Positions 32,540 to 40,664 of a DNA stretch of 64,000 nucleotides are shown one piece after another (position 1 is the first letter of the stretch; every line of letters begins with the position of its first letter). The DNA is from Myxococcales bacterium (GTDB lineage Bacteria > Myxococcota_A > Polyangia > Polyangiales > Polyangiaceae): positions 1 to 64,000 of the forward strand of contig JAEUKE010000129.1 in assembly GCA_016794345.1 (NCBI GenBank), given 5' to 3'. The notes under the pieces are model-generated. The model worked only from the letters and a program-made list of their open reading frames with translations. It was not told the origin of the DNA and searched no databases. Position numbers and translations under genes: made by a program.

Positions 32540-32643
32540 CTACCTCGCCCGGGCGAGGCGCTCGGCGCGCTTCGCCTCGCGGGCCTTCTCTCGCTCGGGC
32601 GACCAGAGCGTGCCGTGCAGCCAATCGAAGAGCGGCACATCCT
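32540..32643 (-). pseudogene. C-terminal remnant resembling a sterol desaturase-type fatty acid hydroxylase
   Basis: Minus-strand DVPLFDWLHGTLWSP followed by EREKAREAKRAERLARAR and a stop resembles the C-terminus of the fatty acid hydroxylase/sterol desaturase family, which ends with LP.(W/F)D.LFGT. The histidine boxes and all membrane segments are absent. The identification rests on a short motif. Confidence 0.4.
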
Positions 32644-32655
32644 ACCAAACCGCGG

Positions 32656-33744
32656 TCAGCGCCCGAGCAGGCGGGGCGGACCGCCGCTCGGGCCGCTCCC
32701 GACCGGGCGATGCAGGATGAGCTTCTTTCCGGCTTCGCGACCGTGGGCGTGGGCGTCGTTGCGGGCGGAACCGCCGTAACGCACCGTGACCACGTGGGGA
32801 TGGCGCCGACGGTAGTACTGCTTCAGGTCCGGGTCGCCGATCCAGACCAGGCCCTCCTTCGCCTGGGCCTTTTTCTCGGACTCCAGCTTGGCGTGGAAGC
32901 CGGCCATGACGCCTGCGAGGAACGTGCGGCGGTCGCGATCGCCGCGGAGACCGTGCGCGCGCTTGTGTGCCACCCAGAGCTGCTCGGCGGCGTGGCTGAG
33001 AAAGGAATGCACGTAGGCGGCCATGTCGAGGTTGGCGGTCGTCCCCGAGATCTCCAGCACGCTGCCGCGCTTGCCGTCGTGAGGTCGATAAGCGGGGACC
33101 CAGATCACCGCGACGAAGAAATGATCCCCGAGGATCGCGGCGAGCGTACGCTCGGCCTCGGTGATCCGGCCTGACGGCCTGCCGAGCGTTCGAAAGGCAT
33201 AGCCGGGGCCGGCCTGCTTCGCGCGCGCCGCGGCCGCGTCGAGGTTGTACTTGAGCATGAGGCGTTGCGCCGCGTTCATCGCCGCCTCGGCTTCGTGTTG
33301 GCTGGGGCTCTCGGCGAGCGCGAGCAGCTTGGCGATGCGACCGAGCACACGCTCCTCGTCGTCGGTTCGCGCCGGCCCGGAGGTGGGCATGCCCGCCGCC
33401 GCCGCGTCGACGCCGAGCCGCCCGCAGACCTCGCGGAACGTCGGTCCGTGGGGCGGCTCGTCCTGAACGCCGAGGTGCTCGAGGACGTACTGGTGGGCCA
33501 TCTCGTGCTTGAGGACCTCGACCAGCGTGCTCCATGGCTGGTCTACCGCGAGCGAACGCTGGATCTCGAGCGTCCGGGTCGCGAGCTCGAAGCGGCCGAG
33601 GCGCGTCGCCGCGTCCGAGAGCAGGAACACCGGCGGGCGCAGAGCGCGTTTGAAATACGAGGCGTTCAGGCGGGCAAACTCGGCCTGGATCTCCCGTACC
33701 AGCGCGGCCTCCAGCTCGGCGCTCAGCTGCCCGGCGCTCTTCAT
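32656..33744 (-). CDS. SprT-like zinc metalloprotein with DUF2786 domain
   Basis: The 362-aa protein has an SprT-like N-terminal domain (about residues 10-125) with HEMAH in LVEVLKHEMAHQYVLEHLG, the zinc ligands and catalytic Glu of gluzincins. A DUF2786 segment follows (RVLGRIAKLLALAESPSQHEAEAAMNAAQRLMLKYNLD, about residues 155-195). The C-terminal part (YRPHDGKRGSVLEISG, VHSFLSHAAEQLW) is less defined. There is no signal peptide, so it is cytoplasmic. SprT-type proteins in other organisms cut DNA-protein crosslinks, but this subfamily's role is unknown. ATG 33744 is divergent from the membrane transferase gene. A 32-bp piece of its 5' part is duplicated at 22987-23018. Confidence 0.85.
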   Translation of the reverse strand: MKSAGQLSAELEAALVREIQAEFARLNASYFKRALRPPVFLLSDAATRLGRFELATRTLEIQRSLAVDQPWSTLVEVLKHEMAHQYVLEHLGVQDEPPHGPTFREVCGRLGVDAAAAGMPTSGPARTDDEERVLGRIAKLLALAESPSQHEAEAAMNAAQRLMLKYNLDAAAARAKQAGPGYAFRTLGRPSGRITEAERTLAAILGDHFFVAVIWVPAYRPHDGKRGSVLEISGTTANLDMAAYVHSFLSHAAEQLWVAHKRAHGLRGDRDRRTFLAGVMAGFHAKLESEKKAQAKEGLVWIGDPDLKQYYRRRHPHVVTVRYGGSARNDAHAHGREAGKKLILHRPVGSGPSGGPPRLLGR

Positions 33745-33890
33745 CGGCCGGTCACTCTACCAGCCGTCCGGCGTGTGTCCCACCCGTGCCAGAAGCCGCC
33801 CAAGAACCGGGGGCAAATTGTTGAGACCCCCCCAAGCTCTTGATGAAATGGCCTCCGGGACGAACTAGGACAAAGCTTCGCCGTTCCGCC

Positions 33891-35837
33891 ATGGACAATT
33901 TGCCTCACCGTGACTCGACCCCTTTGACCGCGCCGCAGCCGGTGACGAGGCCGGTCCCGGTCGTGGGGGCGTCGCTGCGGCTGCGGCGGCTGGCGGTCCT
34001 GAAGCGGCGGTTCGGGTGGGTCGCGGCGCTCTCGCCCGTCTTCATCATCGTTGGCGCAGATTTCCTCACGCGAGGGGCGCAGCTGGCCGCGTTCCCCCCC
34101 AAGTACATGGCCAGCTACGCGGCCGCGGTCATCGAGAGCGCCTGTTTGTGGATGGTGCTCCTCTGGGCCGGCTCCGCGCGTCGTGGGCTCGTTCGCTGGA
34201 TCGCCTCGGCGCTGTTCGTCGCTCTCTTCACCTTCTCGATCGGCGGGCAGCTCTATTTCTTCAGCTCGTACGCCTGTTACCTGAACCTCGACGCGACGCT
34301 GTTCGGCACGTCGTTCACCGGCAGCCTGCTGGGGCAGCTCGAGGCGGACGGCCCGAACTTCCTGAAGACGGTGGGGCCTGCGTTCGTGGCGTCGGTCGGG
34401 CTCGTCATGCTCGCGCGCAGGCTGCTCCGGCCGCGGAGGCGGAGCCTGAGGCTCGCGCGCATCCTCGCGCCGGCCCTGGTCGTCGGCGTCTTCCTCATCC
34501 CCTGCTCGTACCGGCGCGTGCAGGCCTCGACGCCGGACGTGATCTACTTCCACGCGATCGGCGGGCTCGTGAAGGAGCTCACGGGCGTCCGCACGACCGC
34601 GCAGATCAGGCCGGGGCGGCGCACGCCCCCCAAGCTGCCGGCGCTCACGGCGCGCCCGCCGCTGCAGCGCAACGTCGTGCTCCTCTTGTCCGAGAGCCTC
34701 CGGTTCGACGCGCACTGCTCGGCGCCCACGCCGGACTGCGCGATCTCGCCGCGCACGAACGCGGCCGTCCCCGACCGGATGCCGCTGCTCCAGCTCCGCT
34801 CGAACTCGTCGACGACGGCCATCCAGCTCGCGGTCCTCTGGTCGGGGCTCGAGCCAACCCGCTCGCGCGAGGACCTTCACGCGGCGCCGGTGCTCTTCGA
34901 CTACGCGGCCGCCGCGGGGCTGGAGACGGCGTATTGGACGAGCCACCACATGATGTTCGCGAACTCGCGGCTCTGGGTGCAGGACCTGCCGACGCGCTTC
35001 CAGTGCGGCGCGACCGACATCGAGCCGGGCGCGGACATCGACGTGGGCGGGGACGACTCGCTCCTCGTCGATCGCGCGCTCGCCGAGATGCCGAAGCTGA
35101 AGGAGCCATTTTTCGCGGTCGTGCACGTCGGCAACACCCACCTGCCCTACAAGGTCGACCCGGACGACGCCCCCTTCCAGCCGGCGTCGAGCTCGAAGGA
35201 CGAGAGCGACAACGAGGCCTATCGGAACTACTACAAAAACGCCGTCCACCTCCAAGACAAGGCGATCGCGCGCTTCATGGAGTCCTTGCGCCAGACGGAC
35301 TTCGGCGCCCGCACCGTGGTCCTCTTCACGGCCGACCACGGCGAGCAGTTCCGCGAGCACGGTCAGCTCGGCCACACCGCGTCGCTGTTCGAGGAGGAGG
35401 TGCACGTGCCCGGCTGGATCGACGCGCCCGCGTCCGCGCTCACGCCGACCGAGCGAGCGAACCTCGAGGCCCGCAAGGAGCTGCCCGTCTTCCACACCGA
35501 CGTCACGCCCACCCTCCTCGATCTGATGGGGCTCTGGGGCGCGCCCGAGGTGGCCGGCTGGGCCGAGCAGATGGTGGGCGAGAGCTGGCTCCGCGCGCCG
35601 GGACCGCGCCCCGTCCTTCGGCTGACGAACTGCAGCGGGGTCTGGGGTTGCGCCTTCCAGAACTGGGGCGTCGCCCAGGGGACGCGCAAGCTCATCGCCC
35701 GCGAGTGGGACGCGAGCTGGCTCTGTTACGACGTCGCCAAAGACCCCTTCGAGAAGACCGATCTCGGCGGTGACGCCTGCGCCGAGCTGCGCAGCGTCGC
35801 GGAAGAGACGTTCGGCGGGATGCCCGGAGCCAAGTGA
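33891..35837 (+). CDS. Membrane alkaline-phosphatase-superfamily transferase/sulfatase (copy 1)
   Basis: The protein (about 648 aa) has five or so N-terminal membrane segments (VAALSPVFIIVGADF, SACLWMVLLWAGS, ALFVALFTFSIGG and others). A large periplasmic domain of the phosphoethanolamine transferase/sulfatase superfamily follows. It begins RNVVLLLSESLRFDAHC, has NSSTTAIQLAVLWSG where EptA-type enzymes carry the nucleophile Thr, and FTADHGEQFREHGQLGH with the metal-binding Asp-His. It probably transfers a phospho- or sulfo-group on an envelope glycolipid; the substrate is unknown. ATG 33891 is preferred to 33840, but the longer start cannot be excluded. The upstream gap (33745-33890) holds a G5/C7 inverted repeat near 33814-33832. 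The downstream paralogue starts at a GTGA overlap. Confidence 0.8.
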   Translation: MDNLPHRDSTPLTAPQPVTRPVPVVGASLRLRRLAVLKRRFGWVAALSPVFIIVGADFLTRGAQLAAFPPKYMASYAAAVIESACLWMVLLWAGSARRGLVRWIASALFVALFTFSIGGQLYFFSSYACYLNLDATLFGTSFTGSLLGQLEADGPNFLKTVGPAFVASVGLVMLARRLLRPRRRSLRLARILAPALVVGVFLIPCSYRRVQASTPDVIYFHAIGGLVKELTGVRTTAQIRPGRRTPPKLPALTARPPLQRNVVLLLSESLRFDAHCSAPTPDCAISPRTNAAVPDRMPLLQLRSNSSTTAIQLAVLWSGLEPTRSREDLHAAPVLFDYAAAAGLETAYWTSHHMMFANSRLWVQDLPTRFQCGATDIEPGADIDVGGDDSLLVDRALAEMPKLKEPFFAVVHVGNTHLPYKVDPDDAPFQPASSSKDESDNEAYRNYYKNAVHLQDKAIARFMESLRQTDFGARTVVLFTADHGEQFREHGQLGHTASLFEEEVHVPGWIDAPASALTPTERANLEARKELPVFHTDVTPTLLDLMGLWGAPEVAGWAEQMVGESWLRAPGPRPVLRLTNCSGVWGCAFQNWGVAQGTRKLIAREWDASWLCYDVAKDPFEKTDLGGDACAELRSVAEETFGGMPGAK

Positions 35838-37789
35838 GCGAAGGCGGCGGTGTGGTGCATCCGGCCCGGCGCCGGAAGCATCATCGAAAGTTGCGTGGTC
35901 GCATCCGGCGCCGTCGGGCGCTCTGGGTCCTCCTCGTGCTCGCGCTCCCCACGCTCTGGATGCTCTACGGCGAGATGGTCCGTCGCGGCGGGGCGATCCT
36001 GGCCTTCCCCGGGAAGTACGTCGCCTCGTACCTGGGCGGCGTCGCGCAGAGCCTCGTCTTCTGGGGCGTCCTCCTCTACGCCGCGTCGCGGCGCGGGGGG
36101 CTCGTCGCCAGGATCATGACAGGGCTGTTTTTTACCGCCTTCGTCGTCGTCATGGGCTCGGCGGGCGCGTTCCACGCCGTGTGGAACACCTACCTCTGCA
36201 TCGACGGGCAGCTCCACTCGAAGAACTTCGTCCAGTCGATCGTGGGCACGCTGCCGCTCGGCAGGCCGCTCGTCGTCTTCCACTTCCTCGCCGCGGTCGT
36301 CGTCGGCGTCATCATCGTCCGCACCGCGAAGCTCCGCGTTCGCCCGCGCCGATGGCCCTGGCGCGTCTCGGTCGTTCTCGCCCCGGCGGTCGTCTACGCG
36401 TCCACGTTCGTCCCCACGAGCTACCGCGGGATCCAGGCGTCGCCTCCGGACGCGCTGTACGTCCACGGGATCACCGCGCTCACGAAGGAGCTGCTCGACA
36501 TCACGAACGACTCACCCGACCTGCGCGTCCAGCGCCGCAAGCCGGAGGCCGTGCCGGCGCTCACCGCGGCTCCGTCGCGGCCGCGCAACGTGCTGCTCAT
36601 CCTGCAGGAGAGCCAGCGCGGCGACGTCTCTTGCATCGAGCCCGACCCGCGCTGCGATCTCTCGACGCCGTGGTCCAACGCGGTCATCCCGAACCGGATG
36701 CCGCTCCTCCAGATGCGGTCCAACGCGTCGACGACGGCGATCTCGATCTCCAACATCTGGTCGGGCGTGGTGCCCTACGCGAGCCGCGAGCTGCTCCACT
36801 CCGTCCCCCTCCTCTGGGACTACGCGAACGCGGCCGGCTACGACACCGCGTACTGGACGAGCCAGAACCTGATGTTCGGCAACGCCCGCCAGTACATCCA
36901 GGACCTGCCGATCTCCCACGGCTGCGTGGCGACGCACCTCGACTCCGCGGCGGACCTGGACGCCGGCGCAAATGACGAGCTCGTCACCGAGTGGGTGAAG
37001 AAGGACTGGCCCGAGATGAAGGAGCCGTTCTTCGCGGTGGTTCACTACTCGAACGTGCACTACCCGTACGTCTACGAGGAGGGCCTCGCGCCGTTTCGGC
37101 CGAGCGAGATGGCGAAGGCCCCCGAGAAGAACCAGCACTTCTTCAACTACTACAAGAACGTCGTCTACCGGTCGGACTTCGCGGTGGCGGAGCTCCTCCG
37201 GTACATCCGCTCGACGGAGAGCGGCAGACGCACCGTGGTCGTCTACACCTCGGATCACGGCGAGTCGTTCCGTGAGCACTGGCAGATGGGGCACACGAGC
37301 GCGCTCTACGACGAGGAGGTGCGCGTCCAATCCTGGATCGACGCGCCGCCGGGCACACTCTCCGAGGAGGAGGAGAAGACGATCAAGGCGGCGAAGGAGC
37401 AGTTCGTGTGGCACCTGGATCTCGCGCCCACCTTCCTCGATCTGCTCGGTGTGTGGGACGACCCGAAGCTCGCGCCGTTCCGCGCGCGGATGATCGGCCA
37501 CCCCATCACGCGACCGGAGCGGACGGTGAGCCCGGTCCCCATGACGAACTGCACGTGGGTCTGGGAGTGCTCCTTCCGGAACTGGGGCGTGATGCAGGGG
37601 CCGCGCAAGATCGAGGCGCGCGAATGGGACGCCACCTACCATTGCTTCGACGTCCTCGCGGATCCGGATGAGCGCGTCGATCTCGGCGAGCGCCTCTGCC
37701 AGCCCCTGACCGACGTCGCGCGTGAGTGGTTCCACGCCATGCCGAACGTCACCCCGCCGGGGCGCCCGGTGGTGGATTGGGGGAAGTAG
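35834..37789 (+). CDS. Membrane alkaline-phosphatase-superfamily transferase/sulfatase (copy 2)
   Basis: A 651-aa paralogue of the preceding protein with the same layout: an Arg/His-rich N-terminus, membrane segments (ALWVLLVLALPTLWMLYGEM, SLVFWGVLLYAAS, IMTGLFFTAFVVVMGSAG), then NVLLILQESQRGDVSC, SNASTTAISISNIWSGV (presumed nucleophile Thr) and YTSDHGESFREHWQMGH. Starting at a GTG that overlaps the stop of copy 1 (GTGA), it is translationally coupled. The pair may modify two positions of one envelope molecule. Compared with copy 1 the soluble domain is well conserved, while the membrane part differs. Confidence 0.8.
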   Translation: MSEGGGVVHPARRRKHHRKLRGRIRRRRALWVLLVLALPTLWMLYGEMVRRGGAILAFPGKYVASYLGGVAQSLVFWGVLLYAASRRGGLVARIMTGLFFTAFVVVMGSAGAFHAVWNTYLCIDGQLHSKNFVQSIVGTLPLGRPLVVFHFLAAVVVGVIIVRTAKLRVRPRRWPWRVSVVLAPAVVYASTFVPTSYRGIQASPPDALYVHGITALTKELLDITNDSPDLRVQRRKPEAVPALTAAPSRPRNVLLILQESQRGDVSCIEPDPRCDLSTPWSNAVIPNRMPLLQMRSNASTTAISISNIWSGVVPYASRELLHSVPLLWDYANAAGYDTAYWTSQNLMFGNARQYIQDLPISHGCVATHLDSAADLDAGANDELVTEWVKKDWPEMKEPFFAVVHYSNVHYPYVYEEGLAPFRPSEMAKAPEKNQHFFNYYKNVVYRSDFAVAELLRYIRSTESGRRTVVVYTSDHGESFREHWQMGHTSALYDEEVRVQSWIDAPPGTLSEEEEKTIKAAKEQFVWHLDLAPTFLDLLGVWDDPKLAPFRARMIGHPITRPERTVSPVPMTNCTWVWECSFRNWGVMQGPRKIEAREWDATYHCFDVLADPDERVDLGERLCQPLTDVAREWFHAMPNVTPPGRPVVDWGK

Positions 37790-37971
37790 CCTTCTGCGCG
37801 AACCAGTGTGATCTCGCGAACACGCGGACCGTTTGCGACAAGGACGCGGACTGCCGCGCGCTCGAGACCGCCTTCTGCCCCGGTCGCAAATGCGCCAGGT
37901 GCAAGCGCCCGCCCGAGGACGAGCAGGGCGGCCTCCCGCCCTGGATGAAGTTCTGCGAGCTGGCTGAGTAG
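37777..37971 (+). CDS. Small Cys-rich ORF, possibly a remnant
   Basis: From a TTG overlapping the preceding stop, 64 codons read VAFCANQCDLANTRTVCDK, then FCPGRKCARCKRPPEDE and end PPWMKFCELAE. Eight Cys in a short span, with coding-like base use, argue that this was translated. There is no signal peptide, so it could be the 3' end of a lost larger gene or a small metal-binding or disulfide-rich protein. A weak ribosome site (GGTGG) precedes the TTG. Confidence 0.35.
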   Translation: MGEVAFCANQCDLANTRTVCDKDADCRALETAFCPGRKCARCKRPPEDEQGGLPPWMKFCELAE

Positions 37972-37983
37972 CGCCCGGCCCGC

Positions 37984-39669
37984 TCAGATCTTCTTGGCCA
38001 CCGTCTCGAGGATGGCGCGCTCGAGGGCGACCGCCTCCTCCTCGATGCGCTGGGCTTCTTCGAGCAGCGGCCGCGCGCGCTCTTTGTCTTCGAGGCTCGA
38101 GCAGTTGATCTTCACGTTGAGGTGCGCGCCGAGCACCGCGGTGCGCGCGCAGAGCGCGCCGACGCCGGCGTCGCTCACCGACGCGGGGTTGCCGATCTCG
38201 GCCATCTTGCCGATCGTCTCCATCGAGGCGAGCGCGACGCGCATGACCTGCAGGGGGACCTTCGCGGCCTCGAACGTCCCGTCCTGGATGGCGCGCTTGC
38301 GTGCGGCCTTCTCGGCGTCGGTTCCGCGCGGCATGCCGAACGCATCCATCACGCGGTTGAAGGCATCGGTGTCGAGGTCCACGAGGCGGAGGAGCTCGGC
38401 GTAGCTCTCCTTGGCGCGGTCGGCGTGATCGCTGAACTCCTCCCAGCGTTTGTCCCAGCCGCGTTTGTGGGAAGACAGGTTCGCGACCATGGTGGCGAGC
38501 GCGGCGCCGAAGGCCCCGACGGTGGCGGCGATGGACCCGCCGCCCGGCGCGGGCGACTCGCTCGCGGTCTCCTCGACGAAGGCGCGGAGCGTCCGGTCGA
38601 TGAGGCGCTTCTTCGCGACGCCCCGCTTCTTCTCGATCGCCAGCTCGACGATCTTGTCCTCTTTGACGAACGGGTAGAGGTCGTCCAGCCCCAGCGACTT
38701 GACCGCGATCTTGATGAGCTCGTCGTCGGAGACGCCGGTCGAACGCTTCTGCTTCTTCAAGAAGTAGCGTCCGGCGTCGAGCATCGCGCGCATGGGCACG
38801 AGGCCCACGAGCTCCGAGCCGGTGACGCGGATCCCGCGCGCGTCGGCCTTCTTGCAGCACTCGTCGAAGGCGACGTGCATGGGCGTGACGGAGATGTCGG
38901 TGAGGTTGAGCGACACCTGAGCGACGCCGTACTCCTCGATGAACCAGCCGATCCCCTTCACCTTCTGGAGCGAGCCGGGCTCCCAGACAGGTTGCCCCGA
39001 CGCGTCCTTCAGGGGCTTCATGGTGTCGGGGTCCAGCTTCTCGCGGCCCTTCTCGCGTACGTCGAACGCGATGGCGTTCGCGCGGCGCGTGGAGGTCGTG
39101 TTCAGGTTCACGTTGTACGCGACGAGGAAGTCGCGCGCACCGACGGCCGTCGCGCCGCTCTTCTCGTTGAAGGTGGCGGGGCCGAAGTCGGGCTTGTGCT
39201 CGGGTTTGGCGAGCCGCGCCGCGAGGCCTTCGTATTCGCCTTCGCGCACGTCCGCGAGGTTCTGCCGCGACGGGTGCAGCGCGGCCTTCTCGTAGCAGTA
39301 GATGCTCAGACCGACCTCGTTCGCGAGCCGCTCGGCGAGGCGACGGGCGAGGACGACCGTCTCGTCCATCGTGATGCCGCTCACGGGCACGAGCGGGCAG
39401 ACGTCGAGCGCACCGAAGCGGGGGTGCTCGCCCTTGTGTTTGCGCATGTCGATGAGCTCCGCGCCCCTCTTCGCCGCGCGCACGGCGGCTTCGAGCACCG
39501 GCTCGGGCGGGCCCACGAACGTGATGACGGTCCGGTTCGTCGCCTTGCCCGGATCGACGTCGAGGAGCATCACATCGGCGACCTCCTCGATCGCCGCCGT
39601 GATCGCGCGGATCACCTCGGGGTCGCGGCCTTCGCTGAAGTTCGGCACACACTCGACGAGCGCGGTCAT
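37984..39669 (-). CDS. ftcD: Bifunctional glutamate formimidoyltransferase / formimidoyl-THF cyclodeaminase
   Basis: The 561-aa protein begins LVECVPNFSEGRD, the hallmark of formiminotransferase, followed by TVITFVGPPEPVLEAA, HKGEHPRFGALDVCPLVPV and an EYGVAQVSLNLTD segment (about residues 1-330). The C-terminal domain (about 350-561) starts in ETASESPAPGGGSIAA, the hallmark of cyclodeaminase, and continues with MVANLSSHKRGW. Both halves are complete. Together they transfer the formimino group of N-formimino-glutamate to tetrahydrofolate and release ammonia, the last step of one histidine-degradation route, in the cytoplasm. No other hut gene is in the window. The next gene on the same strand ends 11 bp upstream. 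Confidence 0.93.
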   Translation of the reverse strand: MTALVECVPNFSEGRDPEVIRAITAAIEEVADVMLLDVDPGKATNRTVITFVGPPEPVLEAAVRAAKRGAELIDMRKHKGEHPRFGALDVCPLVPVSGITMDETVVLARRLAERLANEVGLSIYCYEKAALHPSRQNLADVREGEYEGLAARLAKPEHKPDFGPATFNEKSGATAVGARDFLVAYNVNLNTTSTRRANAIAFDVREKGREKLDPDTMKPLKDASGQPVWEPGSLQKVKGIGWFIEEYGVAQVSLNLTDISVTPMHVAFDECCKKADARGIRVTGSELVGLVPMRAMLDAGRYFLKKQKRSTGVSDDELIKIAVKSLGLDDLYPFVKEDKIVELAIEKKRGVAKKRLIDRTLRAFVEETASESPAPGGGSIAATVGAFGAALATMVANLSSHKRGWDKRWEEFSDHADRAKESYAELLRLVDLDTDAFNRVMDAFGMPRGTDAEKAARKRAIQDGTFEAAKVPLQVMRVALASMETIGKMAEIGNPASVSDAGVGALCARTAVLGAHLNVKINCSSLEDKERARPLLEEAQRIEEEAVALERAILETVAKKI

Positions 39670-39679
39670 GTTTCGCTCT

Positions 39680-40591
39680 TTACGGCGTGCGGCCCGGGAG
39701 GTCCATGGCGCAGCGAAAGCCGGTGAAGATGCCGGACTCGTACGGTCGGTAGTCCCCGACGCGGCGCGACGTGGTCCGCAAGAGATAGGGACCCGACTTC
39801 GTTCCCCAGGTGCCGCCGCGCCGGACGGCCCTCTGATCGATGTCGCGCTGCTCCGGGCTGCCCTCGGGGACCGTCCACTCGGTGACGTTGCCGCCGAGGT
39901 CCATCACGCCTTCGGGGGTCACGTCGTCCGCGAAGGTCCCGACGGCGCAGCTGTCGTGCCGTTTGCCGTAACCGAGCGCGTTCTCGGCGCCGTCCCAGCA
40001 GACGCCTTTGCCGGGCGGGTCGTCGCCCCACGGATACGCGCGGACGCCACGGCCCGCTGCGCTCTCCCATTCGGCTTCGGTCGGGAGGCGCGTTCCGCGA
40101 CTCTCACAATACGCCTGCGCAGCCCGAAACCCGACGCAGTTGATCGGCTGCTTCGCCGTGCCCGCGCGCTCGTAGGTGCACGAGCCTCCGCGGAGGGGCT
40201 CCGGGCAGCGCCCGCTCGTCACACAGGCCACGTAGGACTCGGTGGTGACCTCCGTTCGATCGAGGCAATAGGCCTCGACTCGGGTCGACGCCTGGTCGCG
40301 CGCCCGGGGCGAGTCGGCTGCGACCACGAAGCTGGCGTCGGGGATCTTCGCCATGTCGGCCGGGCAGTCCGGCTCGGCACGTCTGCTCGCCGGCGCCGAC
40401 GGCGTCGGTGCCGACGCGGCGGCCTCGGAGGCGACCGCGCCGGCGCGCTGCGCCGTGGTCCCGGAGGCGCGGGGGGCAGGGTCGGCTCCGCTCGGTGGCG
40501 CCTCGTTCGGCGGGCTGGCGCAGGCGAGCGCCACGAAGGGAACCGTTCGAACGAGACTCGAGGGCGATCGTCGCCGGCAGGATCTCGTCAC
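39680..40591 (-). CDS. Lipoprotein with formylglycine-generating enzyme (SUMF1) domain
   Basis: The 303-aa protein is read from GTG 40591, which gives an Arg-rich start and a lipobox VALAC. After an Ala/Pro/Ser linker the FGE-sulfatase domain starts at DMAKIPDASFVV. It contains YCLDRTEVTTESYVACV, GTRLPTEAEWESAAG, YPWGDD, GVMDLGGNVTEW, RAVRRGGTWG and FTGFRCAM, all in family order. The active-site Cys pair of true formylglycine enzymes is not evident, so it is more likely a binding or other SUMF1-fold protein. Several extra Cys suggest disulfides outside the cell. It is divergent from a kinase gene, a frequent pairing in myxobacteria. Confidence 0.8.
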   Translation of the reverse strand: MTRSCRRRSPSSLVRTVPFVALACASPPNEAPPSGADPAPRASGTTAQRAGAVASEAAASAPTPSAPASRRAEPDCPADMAKIPDASFVVAADSPRARDQASTRVEAYCLDRTEVTTESYVACVTSGRCPEPLRGGSCTYERAGTAKQPINCVGFRAAQAYCESRGTRLPTEAEWESAAGRGVRAYPWGDDPPGKGVCWDGAENALGYGKRHDSCAVGTFADDVTPEGVMDLGGNVTEWTVPEGSPEQRDIDQRAVRRGGTWGTKSGPYLLRTTSRRVGDYRPYESGIFTGFRCAMDLPGRTP

Positions 40592-40664
40592 GGGTGCCAC
40601 GGATGCCTTGTGCCTCGCCGGCGCTCGAGGAGCAAACCGGAGGCGACATGGTAGTCTCCGCGGC

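Noticed and set aside
33840..33890. Earlier ATG for membrane transferase copy 1
   Set aside because: The extra residues look non-coding; however, the later ATG has no strong ribosome site, so this is a preference only.
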